Of a stretch of 64,000 nucleotides of DNA, positions 43,801 to 54,574 are shown piece after piece (within the stretch, counting starts at the first letter, position 1; the number at the start of each line of letters is the position of its first letter). The DNA is from Diplonema papillatum (taxonomy: Eukaryota > Euglenozoa > Diplonemea > Diplonemida > Diplonemidae), in NCBI GenBank assembly GCA_030068145.1, contig JAPJBO010000302.1:104501-168500 (forward strand), given 5' to 3'. Below the pieces are notes generated by a model. That model saw only the letters and a list, made by a program, of their open reading frames with translations, did not search any database and had not been told where the DNA came from. A program made the position numbers and the translations under genes.

Positions 43801-46598
43801 CCGCGTCGACGTTGCCGCTGGCCCCGTTGATGATGGCGTCCGTCAGCCAAACCTCGCCGAACAGTGTGCCGGCCCTCAGAATGTCGTGCATTTCGGCTGT
43901 GACGATCTCCACGCGGTCCCCCCAGTGCAGCATGCCCTTGTTGCACCCGTACAGCAGCGTGTTCTCAAACACCTGAATGACGGGTGTCCCCTCCCAGTTC
44001 TGGTACCCAGGCTCCTTCTCCACTCTGGTGTTCCGAGAGAACCGGCCGCTGTTGTAGAACAGCTTGCCGTTGCTCTGCGTCGTGAGCTGCCCGCCGATGT
44101 AAATGCAGCCACCGCTCGACCAGTACCAACCCGAGGAGTGCACCACGTTCCCTCTGAACTCCAACAGCGGGCGCGATTGCGGCTCGAGGTCGGTCTTCGA
44201 TGCGTACACCCCAATAGGCTTCGGCAGCCCGGGAAACCCGAAGCCCGACCAGCCACCGGACGCAACGTTGCCTGATTTAAATTGAACGAAATCGTTTGCT
44301 GCGGTCGAAGGCAGGGCTCGTCTGAAAGAATTGAGTCCCCAGTTGCAAGACAATGTGTCTGAATAGGTGTCGCTATCTGTGGATGACAAATATGCACATA
44401 TCTGGCTTCTCGGCTGTGCAAAAGGAAAGGAAGTGGAACACACCGATAATGCGGTTGTAGGCGTTCGAGAAGTAGAACCCGGCGGCGCTGTGGTCAGCTG
44501 GCTGAATAGTGTCTTGAGTGGTGAGGCCGCCTGGGCTGTCAGCCTCGTAGAACTTGGCTCCGCCCTGCGATGCACCCGCAGCCGGCGTACCGATGGGCTT
44601 CACATACGCTGCGAGGTTGTAAGAGATGATGTTGTTCTCTTCAACGCCGTCTTCCACGTAGAAGCAGTTGCCAGTGGCGTTGAACGCAACGTTTTCGGTG
44701 TTCAAAAACCCATGCGTTCCGTGGATCACCACACAGCGGAAGTATGTGTCACGCAGTGTGTTGTCTGAAAAGTATGAGTCAGGCTGATTCTCCATGAGAT
44801 GCGTATGCAACGGGTATCTCGCCATGACGTTCGTCTGACCCATGTAACGTGTGGCCACTCCTGCAATACGAGCACGGCTGTTGGAACCCGCCACAAGAAG
44901 ATGTCCGCCGAAGCCGTCTGCGTTGGGTTCACCTTCCAACATGACGTGTCGTGACAGCAACGCTACCTCACCTTGGTATTCTGTTCCTGCGTAGTGCGTG
45001 TACATGGCCGGTTCTGTGAACTGGACCACCTTGCCGTCGGCGCTGACAGCTTTGATAATACGCACTTCGTTCTGGTTCGGCTGTTCAATGTCAGTGTCAT
45101 CTGAAATAGTTGTTGGCATGAGGATCTCCTGCCCTGGGTACCAGTTGACAGATTCTTGCAGGTACGCTCTGTCATCGTCGGGTCGCACCTTGCGCGCGAG
45201 ACGCGACCACGTAGGGTAGAACCGGCGACCGAAGATGTCGACCTGTGACGTGGAGTTTTGAACATGTACTGTGGAGATCAGATGGTCGGAGGGTCACCTG
45301 CCGCGATGAAGAAGTCGACCGAAGATCAGAAGCTCCTTCGGCGCAAAGCGGCCACGACACATGCGGATGCAGACAGTCGCACCCACATGCTCTGTGCTGT
45401 GCTTGCATTGACATAAGAACTTTATGGGCACGAAGTTGTAACCCAAAGGCGCTCTCTGACGGACACGGCCGCAACATGCGAGTGTGCAGTGGGCCATCAC
45501 AGTCACAGATTATGAAGAGAGACATACCTTACTGCCGGGGAGACCAGCGAAGCCCTTGGTACCGTATCCGTTGAGTGGGGTGTCACCGTCGGACTTCGAC
45601 CCGAAGAACGTGATGCGGATAGGCCCCTCCACACGGCACGTCGGCGACCCGATGAGCAGTTCTCCGGCCACAACGAACGCCTTCACTGAAAAGGAGATCT
45701 CTTCGTCCGCGAACACCAGCGTCGACGTCGCGGGCACCTCAATCTTATCAAACCGAGCGCCGGCATCCAGCGAAGCTTTGCTGAGGAGGATCTTCTTCCC
45801 CGCAGGCAACGTGACAGAACCAGACGACTTGCCGACCTCGTTTTCCCAAGACACAAGACCCGCCTCGTCCCAAGGACAATCCGTTTGTTTCGTCATGACG
45901 TCGTTCCCTGGGTGCGGTGGCACCAGTAGTGTGACTCGCTCCGAGTAGGAAGCGATCGTCGGTGGTGGATCAACGGACTCCCCCACCTTCTCAACGCACA
46001 CTTCTCCCAGGCGGTAGGTGACCGGATCTGCCTCAGGCCTCGTACTCAGTTGAACGTAGATCCACAAAGACCCAGAGGCCCCAGCAAAGTTGACTGGACT
46101 CTGCCACTCAACATCATACCGGTTGCTTCCCGCGACAGAGGTGAACACGAGGTTCGCCCCGCCGTAGATGAGCTCAGGTTTTTCATTCGCGAGGTCCTCT
46201 GGCCACACCGCTTCCTTCTCGTACCACGATTTCTCACCTTTCTTGTAGCGAAGCAGCTCTGGTGGTGAAGCGAAGTCACGCGGGCCGTTCGTATCGAAAA
46301 CGTCCATCGTGAAGCTCACTTTGTACCGCCTGTCCTTGACAAAGTCTGGGTACTCTGCAGTGAGTCGAAAATAGATGTACGCGTGATCCCATTGGTTTGT
46401 CTCAAATGAAGTGCGGTCGGCAGCGACGGTCAGCTTTCTTCCCGAGGCTTCCCATTCGCCGCCGCTGGTCGTTCCTTTGTAGTCCATGCTGCACTTCGAC
46501 ACGCCACCAATCTCTACCTTCGACGGAATGGCTGGGCTTGCCGGGGTGTTGAACTGCCCGACGGCCAGTGAGGCCATGCAGGCCAACAGCGCAGCCAT
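37903..46598 (-). CDS. Gene D: G8-domain/beta-helix transmembrane protein with giant mucin-like stalk, complete (gene span)
   Basis: Coding join on the minus strand: 46598-45528, 45242-44444, 44271-43539, 40822-37903; 5523 nt, 1840 aa. Phases 0, 1 and 2; introns 285, 172 and 2716 bp, all GT-AG. Start is the ATG at 46596-46598 (MAALLACMASLAVG). Extracellular domains match gene C almost residue for residue. Exon 4 then carries about 575 residues rich in Ala, Pro and Thr, including about 14 copies of a 22-residue unit, followed by a C-x8-C-x8-C-x4-C motif, a membrane helix (WFVPAILMATVAALVACGVVV) and a tail ending FSV. The stalk is probably heavily O-glycosylated and extends the beta-helix head from the cell surface. 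Intron 3 holds a LINE RNase H fragment. The ligand is unknown. Confidence 0.9.
38300..39236 (-). repeat. Coding 66-bp minisatellite in gene D stalk, about 14 units
   Basis: GGGGCCATGGTGTCTTGAGC and close variants recur every 66 bp, so each unit encodes 22 residues of the form APASPTRAQDTMAPTTAAPV. One unit is extended by a short internal duplication near 38480. To the right (39236-39960) the stalk continues as shorter, more diverged Ala/Pro/Thr units. Confidence 0.9.
40954..42072 (-). CDS. LINE fragment: RNase H domain and zinc knuckle, in gene D intron 3
   Basis: 372 codons from an ATG that is probably internal, because no reverse transcriptase precedes it. RNase H signature: D69 in VATDGS, E105 in STQAELCAMM, D126 in SDSMSAI, then WARGHSDNDD and AADAAA with H159 and D169. 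Residues 282-300 form C-x4-C-x7-H-x4-C, the knuckle that follows RNase H in many LINE ORF2 proteins. It is a different LINE lineage from the gene B element, which has no visible RNase H and a different C-terminus. 5' truncated; same orientation as the host gene. Confidence 0.75.
   Translation of the reverse strand: MTPIKDFAEQQKVRAYLAAHPDLTEGRIPATGFELRPPRRVRKPYVITWTERALREAEASGDVVRVATDGSYLEKEGRGAVGICVNGKAYGAKIHGRISSSTQAELCAMMVLATAVKEVKPKPRSDSMSAIARLRSPRKGDPVAMVLCTLPDVQWARGHSDNDDINAADAAANAAYENSGTFNVEWCYRKANVARLCQRWQEDDTEDDNGDLVQLEENGLFVRRNRTDSRDTAVRKRLSSDVPPRCLSAQALRTLRNLHGATDLLQALTRRAIMPFKTRNECAVEGCYHRGSADHVLTACDERHILSYGPEANLTRIFGQSEVTYRQILDEFAARNTAVILSVCARVRYQEPSGKATEWATWLMHKPSSKIR
42245..42520 (+). 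repeat. Dispersed repeat, inverted match to 17690-17965
   Basis: Shares CACGGGCCTACGGGTCAAGT and GGCGTGGCGCACCTTGGGG with the minus strand at 17690-17965. It lies next to the LINE fragment in gene D intron 3; the remainder of the intron (42520-43538) shows nothing I recognise. Confidence 0.6.
43539..44271 (-). CDS. Gene D exon 3 (beta-helix, second half)
   Basis: 733 nt, acceptor ATCAG and donor GTATGC after ATCAA. C/D-type end CRGPFVIPGKTDWVN. Same length as gene C exon 3. Confidence 0.88.
44444..45242 (-). CDS. Gene D exon 2 (beta-helix, first half)
   Basis: 799 nt, acceptor CACAG and donor GTGTGT. Contains GEVALLSRHVMLEGEP, RYMGQTNVMARYP and IHGTHGFLNTENVAFN. Intact frame. Confidence 0.88.
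45528..46598 (-). CDS. Gene D exon 1 (signal peptide, beta-rich domain, G8)
   Basis: 1071 nt, 357 codons. The beta-rich domain is of the C type; G8 begins near residue 241. Donor AAG followed by GTATGT, as in gene B. Confidence 0.88.
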
Positions 46599-47190
46599 CA
46601 ACTCGACCTTTTTTCCTTCCGAGTGCCTCCTTTTTCGGTTCTTCCCCCTTCCGGCTCCCGCTGCGATGTTGTCGATTCAGGCGTTTTCTGCTCACGCGAA
46701 AGGGCGCGGATACGAATGAGGGGACACGAGTTCGGGCCTCAGGCACACTTTTGTTTGTTGTTGGTGAGTTGCATGTAGTACGCTGCCAACTATTAATGTT
46801 TAGTACCAACAATACATTGGTAACACAAAAAAAAAAAAGGAGAGGCCAAGATATGCCGGTGACGCGCGCCGCCTTTCCACTCTAGTTCTCACTTCTGCTG
46901 AGACTCTCGCTTTGGTCGTGGCGCCCTCCCGCGGCTTGGCGAGCACTAGTGTGGGGCGGGTCCAGGGTCTGGCCGGTGCAGCCCCGCGGGGCCGAGGCTG
47001 GGAATGGATGTTCCAAGAAGAGCCGAAGAAAGTGTCTTCCCATGGTGTTCCAGCAGTTCCGTTTCCAGCTTTCAGCCCCGCGGGGCTCTCCAACCGTGTC
47101 TTCGGCAGGGTCGTATGCGACACCTCGCCCGCGTTAACCACCGTCGCCGCCGGTGACATCGTCATACTGGCCTTCCTTCTCTGGTTACAG

Positions 47191-48550
47191 GGGGGAGGGC
47201 TAAATACAACTTTCTTGGAACACAACTACCGCCGTTAAATACAACTACTGCTTTTTTTCCCCCAGTTTTTTCCTGCTTGTTCCGTTGAATACTACTGTCT
47301 TGGAATAGTGCTGTTTCACTGGAGTTCTGCACTATTCTCGTTTCAGTGAAGCCTCTAAGATTGATTTGGGCTCGCTGCGAGTCGGCGTTACCTCTTCGGA
47401 CTGGATGCCGAGAGCCTGGGCCGGAGGAAGTTCGTCCAAACCTCTCCGGCGTCCTCCGACGGATAGCTGGCCTCCGTCGGCACGAACCCAGCCTGGCCCA
47501 GGTGAGCCTGGATGGGGGAGTCTCCCAGGGGTGCCTGGTTGTCTGCGACAAACGGTTGCCGGCGTGTCGACCGGCGAGAGCGATGCTGGCCTACCTTCCT
47601 TGGTTGTGGGGCCCCCGAGCATCCCAGGGCGTCTGGCTGGGTTCCTGTTTCCGCGGCGCCTCGGCCGGCTGCTTCCACTTCGCAACCGGACCAGGAACTG
47701 GTCCGGTTGCGACGCACTCGCCCCCGATCCGCCCACCCCGGGGTCCGGTCCATCCCTGTCCAGCCGGTCGGACCGCGGTCCGCCCGGCCCTCCGCCACTC
47801 GTCGTCAGACTTCGTGGGGGGAGGTCCCGACGAGTCCACTTCCGATTCGGGCTTGTCCGATTCCGAACGATTCGGACTTGGAGTCCTGAAACTTTGTGAA
47901 AGGGTTCCAGCGTGGGGTTCACAGACCTGCCCGACAACGCCGCTCGCGGAGGGGAGGTCCGCCTGGTAGCGGCCTGGCCGGCAGCTGCGTGGTGGGCCTC
48001 GTCGGCCTCGCCGCTTGCGGCGGCGGGGTCAGCCTGGGCGCCGGCTGCGAGTCCGGCCTGTTCGACTCGCCCCTTGGCCAAGTTGCGGCGACAAAGCCGG
48101 CCTGGACGGCGACCGGGGCGGGGGTCCGAGTCAGACCGACTGCGAAGTATGAAATGCTGCTCGAAATCTGCTCCCTTTGTACGGGGGCACGGAAACCCGC
48201 GTTTGATTAGCATGGAAATACTCGAGGGACTGCCTTGTGCTCATTTCGAAGGAGGCTAGAGGGGGATAAAAACAATACAACTACAAAGTGGGCCTTTTTC
48301 GTTGAACGCTTACGCCCGCCACTAAACCCAGATTCACCCGTGTTTCGCGTGGGCTACAGCACATTATCCTCCTTTGATCTATCGCAACTGGCAGTCTCCT
48401 CAAGCATTTTCCTACAAAGCAGGTGCTTATACAAAAAAAACTGTAGTATTCCAAGACAGTTGATTTCGAAGACCACGTTCTGCCACGAACCTGCATTTTG
48501 AGCTTGACGCTTTGAAAACAACGGGCGCTCGTTGTATTTAGCCCCCCCCC
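47191..48550. mobile_element. 1.36-kb element with 20-bp terminal inverted repeats
   Basis: The left end 47191-47210 reads GGGGGAGGGCTAAATACAAC; the complement of 48531-48550 is the same apart from one base. The interior (about 47390-48180) is markedly GC-rich with long open stretches in several frames. One minus-strand frame contains a Ser/Asp/Glu-rich stretch (RSESDKPESEVDSSG) that looks protein-like but soon hits a stop. A SINE-like relic lies at 48262-48438. No target duplication or transposase seen, so it is probably non-autonomous. Confidence 0.55.
48262..48438 (+). repeat. Diverged SINE-like copy ending in an A-run
   Basis: Starts with an AACAATACAACTACAAAG word and ends AAGCAGGTGCTTATAC plus A's. 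Its right half matches the complement of about 12860-12940 and resembles 56495-56680, an older subfamily of the repeat at 22747. Confidence 0.5.
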
Positions 48551-49698
48551 AGGGCCCCCCCCCCGGGCTTCTGCCTCCTCCCGAAGGGCCAGATGCCAAC
48601 TGATCGGTCCCAACGTCCACTGCTAGTTCGTTGTGTAACGACTTGCCCGCGTCCTTTTCCACCGCGTGCCAGCCCTGCTGCGCCCTTCGCACCTCGCCGA
48701 TGGCGGCCACATCGAGATCTTCTGCCGAGCAGGTCTGCTTATTCAAAAGGAAAGAGGTCGTAAGGCAGGGCAATCGGGTTTTCTAGCAGAGCGCCGTTCC
48801 GCGGTCGGAAAGTGGGGCCAAACGGAATGAGGCCGCAACGAGGAGCACGTTGGCGAGAGGATTGGTATACAAGAGGCCCACCCCGCGAACGGTTTTCTCG
48901 AAGGAACAGGGCGGCGGCAAGAAATGCCCAAGAACTCGCTTTCTGGTTGAAACTTCAGAGAGAACCAGCTAATATCTGGTCTCACCTCGCATTCGGTGCA
49001 GTTTGACACCCTAAGCTTCGCACCGTGGGTAGTGGAAGATCGTACGGGGTACTGCTACCGACTTTGAACGCGGTGGGGCTAGGGTGTGCAACACATCACA
49101 ACTCGCCTGTACCCATAAATGCTGGGGTGCTCTGCATTCCACGAACGCGGGGCGTGCGCGTGCGCCTGTGCGTTGGTCGGCAAAGAACCGCCTACGACTA
49201 GCACCGCGTACGAGACAGATGATTATTTTGCCAAGCTCAGGGGTGTACTGCTGTACGGGCCAGGTGACCACGAATTTCCCAAACCCGCTTGAACAACACC
49301 GAGCGGTTCGGCGCGATCGGTGATGACCTTGATATCAGCCACCGAGAGAGCTGATGAGCACTTCTTCGCGGGGGCTGTACTTTCGACGATCTCTTGGTCC
49401 TGCTGCCACGCAAAGAGCGGGTTCAGGGGTGCTTTTGGGGGTCCTGTAAATCACGAATTTCTGTTTCGAACATGTGTTTCGTGAAGGAATTAACTGTTTT
49501 TTCAAGGATTTTGGCGGTCTTCACGAAGTAACTTGGTGACTAGAAATTCATTAATTACAGACTGGAGTGTAATGTCGAGTACACCGTTGGACCTTCGTGT
49601 GACATCGTAACGTGGGCTCAATACGTTCTACGGGCTTTCATGCCTCTCTACTTTCTCTTGGAACAGCAGACGTGCTTTCTGGTACAATTTCCTTTTAG

Positions 49699-49768
49699 AA
49701 AAGCACATTAACTTGAGCGCTGAGCTTGCGTAAAGGAAACTGCTCAACACTCAAGTTAACGTGTTTTT
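49699..49768. repeat. Imperfect inverted repeat (19-bp arms)
   Basis: Arms 49699-49717 and 49750-49768 pair at 17 of 19 positions around ATTAACTTGAG. The loop carries a further TGAGC/GCTCA pair. Could be a small foldback element; function unknown. Confidence 0.6.
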
Positions 49769-50344
49769 CTAACTCTGAGTGCGAAGAAATGTGAAAGCGG
49801 GGTTTTGCCTGAGAGAATTTTCATCGAAACATACGATTCCGGAATAGTCTGGCCCGAGGACAGATCCATCCCAGATTATTCGCCGGGGTACGTACGTCAT
49901 AAGCAAACGCTGAAAGGTGCCGCGAAGGCGTCCGCATGTTTACACCGCGAACCGTATATTGTGATTCATTTCCGGCTAAACCCATTGGTGGTGGAATCAC
50001 GTTGCTTCAAAGTACCCTAGGGTTTTGACTCTGCAATTGTGAGCAGTACAAAAAAGCAAGAGGTCGAGTCAAGTATTCCCTGCAGCAATTGCGTACAAGA
50101 AACTAGGTCGCGGTGCGTGTTTAGCGTTATTTATGTTCTAAAGTGAATGTATCTTGAGGCGCCAAGGTTTTTTGGTGTGATTGAACCCGGCTGGGCAACG
50201 TTCGTTTTGTTCTTTCAAACTTGCGGGCTGCCCTGCCTTGTGAAGGCTAAGAAATGGCAGCATGTTTAGCATTTTCTAACCCGAATGAGAAAGAGGGGTG
50301 TGAAAACGCGGGGAAAGGAAAGCCGAACAACCGGCATGGGGGGA

Positions 50345-50540
50345 TTGCAAGAACGTGCTTGGAATGGATATGTGCTCAACACCGCACTGGTCCCGTCTGC
50401 GCCGTGTTTCGGTCTTCTAAGCCACGGACACATAAGGCGGACCATCACCAGCGCGGATCCTGAGTGTCTGCAGACAGGACTCACCCGTGCTACTAGAGCA
50501 CAGGCGAACCCGTTCACGGGGAGGAGGCCGCTCCAACCGT
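50345..50540 (+). repeat. Repeat family R copy
   Basis: Continuous copy of the family seen at 10929 and 36385, with GCAAGAACGTGCTTGGAATG at the left and GTGCTACTAGAGCACAGGCG near the right. Confidence 0.7.
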
Positions 50541-50673
50541 CCCACCGTCGGGTTTGTCAGGATAAGACATGGGGGGGGCGGCAGAATACCGAGGGGGAAG
50601 ACTCATAGATGCGTGCGCCGGTGCAGGGGGGTTTCGGATTAGGTCAGGGTCTGTGGCAGCCCCCTACTCCACC

Positions 50674-50784
50674 GAAGAAATGTGAAAACGGAGTTTTGCC
50701 TAAAGACTTTTCGTGTTATTCTGCGGACGCTTCGAGCTATACTGGTGTGTAAGTTTTTGTACGCCTTAACCATGGTTAAGTGCG
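50674..50784 (+). repeat. Dispersed repeat shared with 15367-15481
   Basis: Matches from AAATGTGAAAACGG to the TTAACCATGGTTAA palindrome; immediately upstream of the sulfatase 3' end. Confidence 0.55.
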
Positions 50785-50949
50785 AAAGCCCCCCTCGTAA
50801 CGACAGCGAGTGTGCCAGACCCGCCCGGAGGTGGTTGATTCCTTTGGGAGGCGGGAAGTGGTTGCATTCGGCTTCATCTTCTAATGCATCAAGGGCTGCT
50901 TGCAGGGAGATTCTATTTTCTACCGTGATCGATGATCGGCCATGATTCT

Positions 50950-52449
50950 TCAGGGCGAGTCGCACGGCCTCCAAGCCCCTTGCGCGTCGATGATCGGCTT
51001 GCAACCCTGTCCGGACACTAAGGGAACAGCGGTCTTTTGGTACACCTCGAGCTCGCTCACAAGCGAAGCGAGCACATCAGGATACTGTCCGGCGAGGTCA
51101 AGATACTCGCACGGGTCGGCCGTGACGTTGAAGAGGCACCACGTGTTCGAGCAGTTCGACGCTTTGGATGGAGGAGGCCCGCAATCGACGGAGTATTTCA
51201 CCGTGGCCGGATTCTGTCCTGAAGGGGGAAACCACCCTTCTTCCATGGCCGGGGTCTCCGGGCCCGTCCATATAATTTTCATCCCGTCGGCTCTCCTGTA
51301 GGCCGACCCGTGCACGATCGGGTCCGCAAAGTTCGGGTGCGTCTCGTACAGCAGCCACGTCCGAGGGGAGGTGTTGTTGACTTCCGCCAAACTGCTCCAA
51401 ACGGACATCCCGTCGCCCGGCTGCGGGGGTGACGGTGGGGTGGCGCCGACGGCGTCTAATAGCGTGCCGAGCCAGTCGGTGGTGTGCATCAACCCGTCCC
51501 AGACGGCGCCCTTGCGCAGGCCGGGTCCCCGGATGCAGCCGTCGAGCCTCGTCCCGCCCTCCCACAGCGTCGCTTTCCCCCCCCGCAGCGGGTAGTTGTT
51601 GCTCTGTGTCCCCTCGTACCCGTTGCTCGGGCCCCCGTTGTCCGACGAAAACACAACGATCGTGTCGTCGAGCTTCCCGATATCCGCCAGGGCCTGCGTC
51701 ACGTTCCCGATCCCTTGGTCAAGCGCCAGCGCAAGCGCGCAAACAGTCTGCCGCTGCTTGTCCGGAATCTCGGCGCACTGCTGCATGAACTCCTCCGGGG
51801 CTTCGAGCGGCCAGTGCACGTTCTGGTAGGCCAGGTAGAAGAAAAACGGGTTCGAACTTTCATTGGCGTACTGCTCCTTCAAAATACGAACAGCACGGTC
51901 GGTGAAGATGTACGTCGAATACGTGCCGTTGTATTGAAACGCAGTTTCCGTCTGCTCCTGAAAGTCGTACACATGGTTGGTCGAGTGCGTGTAGTAGTCC
52001 TGGCTCCCGCTCCAGTACCCAAGATACGTTTGGAACCCACGGCCAGTCGGCAACGACGCGAGCACGTTCTGCCCCAAGTGCCACTTTCCGACCATGTGTG
52101 TATCGTACCCTTGCTCGGCGAAGTATTGCGGCATCAGTTTCCACGTGATGTTCAAACGAAGGTTCGACGGTTGACCGAACGCGTTGTAAATGCCGCTGTG
52201 GATCACGTGCCGACCGGACATGATCGTCGACCTCGTCGGGCTGCACACCGGCTGGCCATAGTACCTGTTAAGCAGAACACCTTCGTCGCAAATGTTGTTG
52301 ATGTGTGGGGTGGCTATCTGAGGCGAGCCGTGGCGCTCGATATCGTTCCAGCCGAGGTCGTCTGCCAGGATGAAGAGGACGTTTGGCTTACTGGCGGCGT
52401 GTGTCACCGCGGCCAGAAGGACGAGCACCAGCCCGTGTCTGGCGATCAT
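50950..52449 (-). CDS. Secreted arylsulfatase (type I sulfatase, arylsulfatase B-like)
   Basis: 499 aa, single exon. The chosen start is the ATG at 52447-52449, which gives a clean signal peptide (MIARHGLVLVLLAAVTHA); the frame is open 99 codons further upstream but that part is polar and unlike a sulfatase. Mature protein begins KPNVLFILADDLGW with metal ligands D30 and D31. C69-S-P-T-R73 is the C-x-P-x-R motif converted to formylglycine. K122 and H124 lie in GKWHLG, H212 in NVHWP, and D270-N271 in SSDNGG. Length and order fit the arylsulfatase B/I/J group, which hydrolyses sulfate esters on polysaccharides. The substrate is unknown; a secreted or lysosomal role on sulfated matrix glycans is inferred. 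All catalytic residues I can place are present. It is the only non-G8 host gene in the window. Confidence 0.93.
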   Translation of the reverse strand: MIARHGLVLVLLAAVTHAASKPNVLFILADDLGWNDIERHGSPQIATPHINNICDEGVLLNRYYGQPVCSPTRSTIMSGRHVIHSGIYNAFGQPSNLRLNITWKLMPQYFAEQGYDTHMVGKWHLGQNVLASLPTGRGFQTYLGYWSGSQDYYTHSTNHVYDFQEQTETAFQYNGTYSTYIFTDRAVRILKEQYANESSNPFFFYLAYQNVHWPLEAPEEFMQQCAEIPDKQRQTVCALALALDQGIGNVTQALADIGKLDDTIVVFSSDNGGPSNGYEGTQSNNYPLRGGKATLWEGGTRLDGCIRGPGLRKGAVWDGLMHTTDWLGTLLDAVGATPPSPPQPGDGMSVWSSLAEVNNTSPRTWLLYETHPNFADPIVHGSAYRRADGMKIIWTGPETPAMEEGWFPPSGQNPATVKYSVDCGPPPSKASNCSNTWCLFNVTADPCEYLDLAGQYPDVLASLVSELEVYQKTAVPLVSGQGCKPIIDAQGAWRPCDSP

Positions 52450-52839
52450 TTTTATTTTTTCCTTTTTTGAGTGAGCACCTGCTGTTGTAGGGCACGCTCG
52501 ATGAGGCCGCCAGCTGCGAAATGGAGCGAAGTCCGAGCGCGTCGGCACGCACCGCTCGTCGAAGGGGAGTGGCGACAGACCTAACGCGTCCATCAACCCA
52601 CTCTGGGCCTCCAGCCGTGTGTCGTTGGTGCGGTCGCACCTCTTGGTCGAGGTGTTCAACCTGCCACTCAGCACCTTGTGGCCGACACGGTGGGGAAGAC
52701 CTCCTCGCCTAGAGATAGATTCCGCAAAACAAATGAAGTCTTCCACTTTGGACCATCGGGAACTCCGGCGTCAGAGATGTCTGGTCGCCCCGGGCCGCCA
52801 GAGGCGGAGACGAGTGTCGATGGACCGCGGTAGTCGGGA

Positions 52840-53005
52840 CTGGCCTTCAGAGGCTTTGAAACCAGTGAACTTTCTAAAGAGACTGGCCTTCAGAGGCTTT
52901 GAATCCAGTGAACTTTCTGAGGCTTTGAATCCAGTAGTAATTTTTCTAAAGGGACTAGTGAACTTTCCTGAAGGGACTGGCTTTTAGAGGCCTTGAAGTT
53001 AGTGA
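52840..53005 (+). repeat. Degenerate tandem repeat of about 48 bp
   Basis: GACTGGCCTTCAGAGGCTTT, TGAATCCAGTGAACTTTC and diverged versions recur three to four times, with partial units of differing length. Non-coding. Confidence 0.7.
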
Positions 53006-54250
53006 AGCCAGTCCCTTCCCACTAAAGCTAAAGAAATGCGACAGCGGGGAGGGACCAGTCTCCAACCGACCGTTGCATGCTCGCCTTCCCTCGCAACGCA
53101 CGCTGTGGGACTGGGCGAAGTGCGGGTTCCACGAGGGCAGGCAAGCATCGCTGTGAGCATGTCTCGTACCCGCCACCCTGGCGACACTTGAGCATTCCGG
53201 CTGCTTTCTTGGGCTCTGAAGCAACCGTAGTGGGCACTTCTGGTGGAAGAGTCTGGTCCAACTTTTTGAGCTCCTCCTTTTTCCCATCCGCGGCCTCGCT
53301 GTCGTGTACGTGGTCCAGCCGATGACGCAATTCACACGTAGAAAAATGCAATGAGTGTCGCGTGTCTGCCACAAAAGTCACGCAGGGCGGGCGAGCGAGG
53401 GGTGAAGAGATCCGATGTTTTGTTCTTCTTCTGTTTAGCAACGGTGTTGGTACTTGCCAGAGTAGAACGGCACTCCTCCAACATCTGTGATCGACTCAGC
53501 AACGAAAAGCAACGAAAAAGGGCTTCCGGGCAAGACGATACTTTTGTCCTGACCGTTGGCCAGATTCTGAGCAAACGCTGTGTACGGATGTCCGTCTCGT
53601 CGAAGACGATACAGCTATCCCAACCAAACACAAGTTGTCACCTGAGCAAAAACGCCGTGTGTGCCAGTCTGAGGATGCTGTGTCTCGATAGTAGATAAGA
53701 TGCTTTGGTTGCTGGACTCTCAGGTAAAAAAAACCGCTGCCGACCTGGCTGTATGCTCGGATGAGAGAAGGTCGTCTCGTTCAATCATGTACAAATCTGA
53801 GCGTCCGCGCTTCCTTCCTTGAACTACCCTCTTTCAGAAAAGGTCGGCACGGTAGCGACGACTACGAGAACACATGCAGGTGGGTGGGGTAGACCTGGGG
53901 CTGCGAAGGCGTGATTGCCTGTCCCTCCCAGCTTGTGATGTGTTCTCTAAACTGCTGCGTGAAGAAGGGGCCATTGCTTCGCTGGACGTCTTAGATTTGC
54001 TCCAAATAAAGGCGATACCCCCGTGGTGTGATGCAACTACTAAGGGGCGAACCTGGGCAGAATGTAGGCGGATCCTATTTTCCTGGCAACAAGAAAGAAG
54101 CTGTTTTCGACGCCGGACTTGCTGGACTTCTGACATGCAGCTGCGCAAAAAAAGAATACCTCTTGCAACGAAGCAATGATTTCTGACGGGTTTGAGTTGA
54201 AGCTCGCACGAGATTGTTTTCCTGCTCTGAAGAGATACCGCGGCGGGAAC

Positions 54251-54574
<324 letters not shown>

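Larger units (their letters stand above)
46599..50949. other. Intergenic region between gene D and the sulfatase
   Basis: 4.35 kb. Contains a 1.36-kb element with terminal inverted repeats (47191-48550), an imperfect hairpin (49699-49768), an R-family copy (50345-50540) and a repeat shared with 15367 (50674-50784). The segment 48560-49690 shows no gene or repeat I recognise. Confidence 0.5.

Noticed and set aside
47332-48213. 293-codon minus frame and overlapping 207-codon plus frame
   Set aside because: GC-rich sequence gives long chance frames on both strands; Arg/Gly/Pro-rich translations show no domain, so I describe the block as a transposable element core only.
52450-52746. N-terminal extension of the sulfatase
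   Set aside because: The extra 99 residues are polar and lack family similarity, whereas the internal ATG opens a clear signal peptide directly before the sulfatase core.
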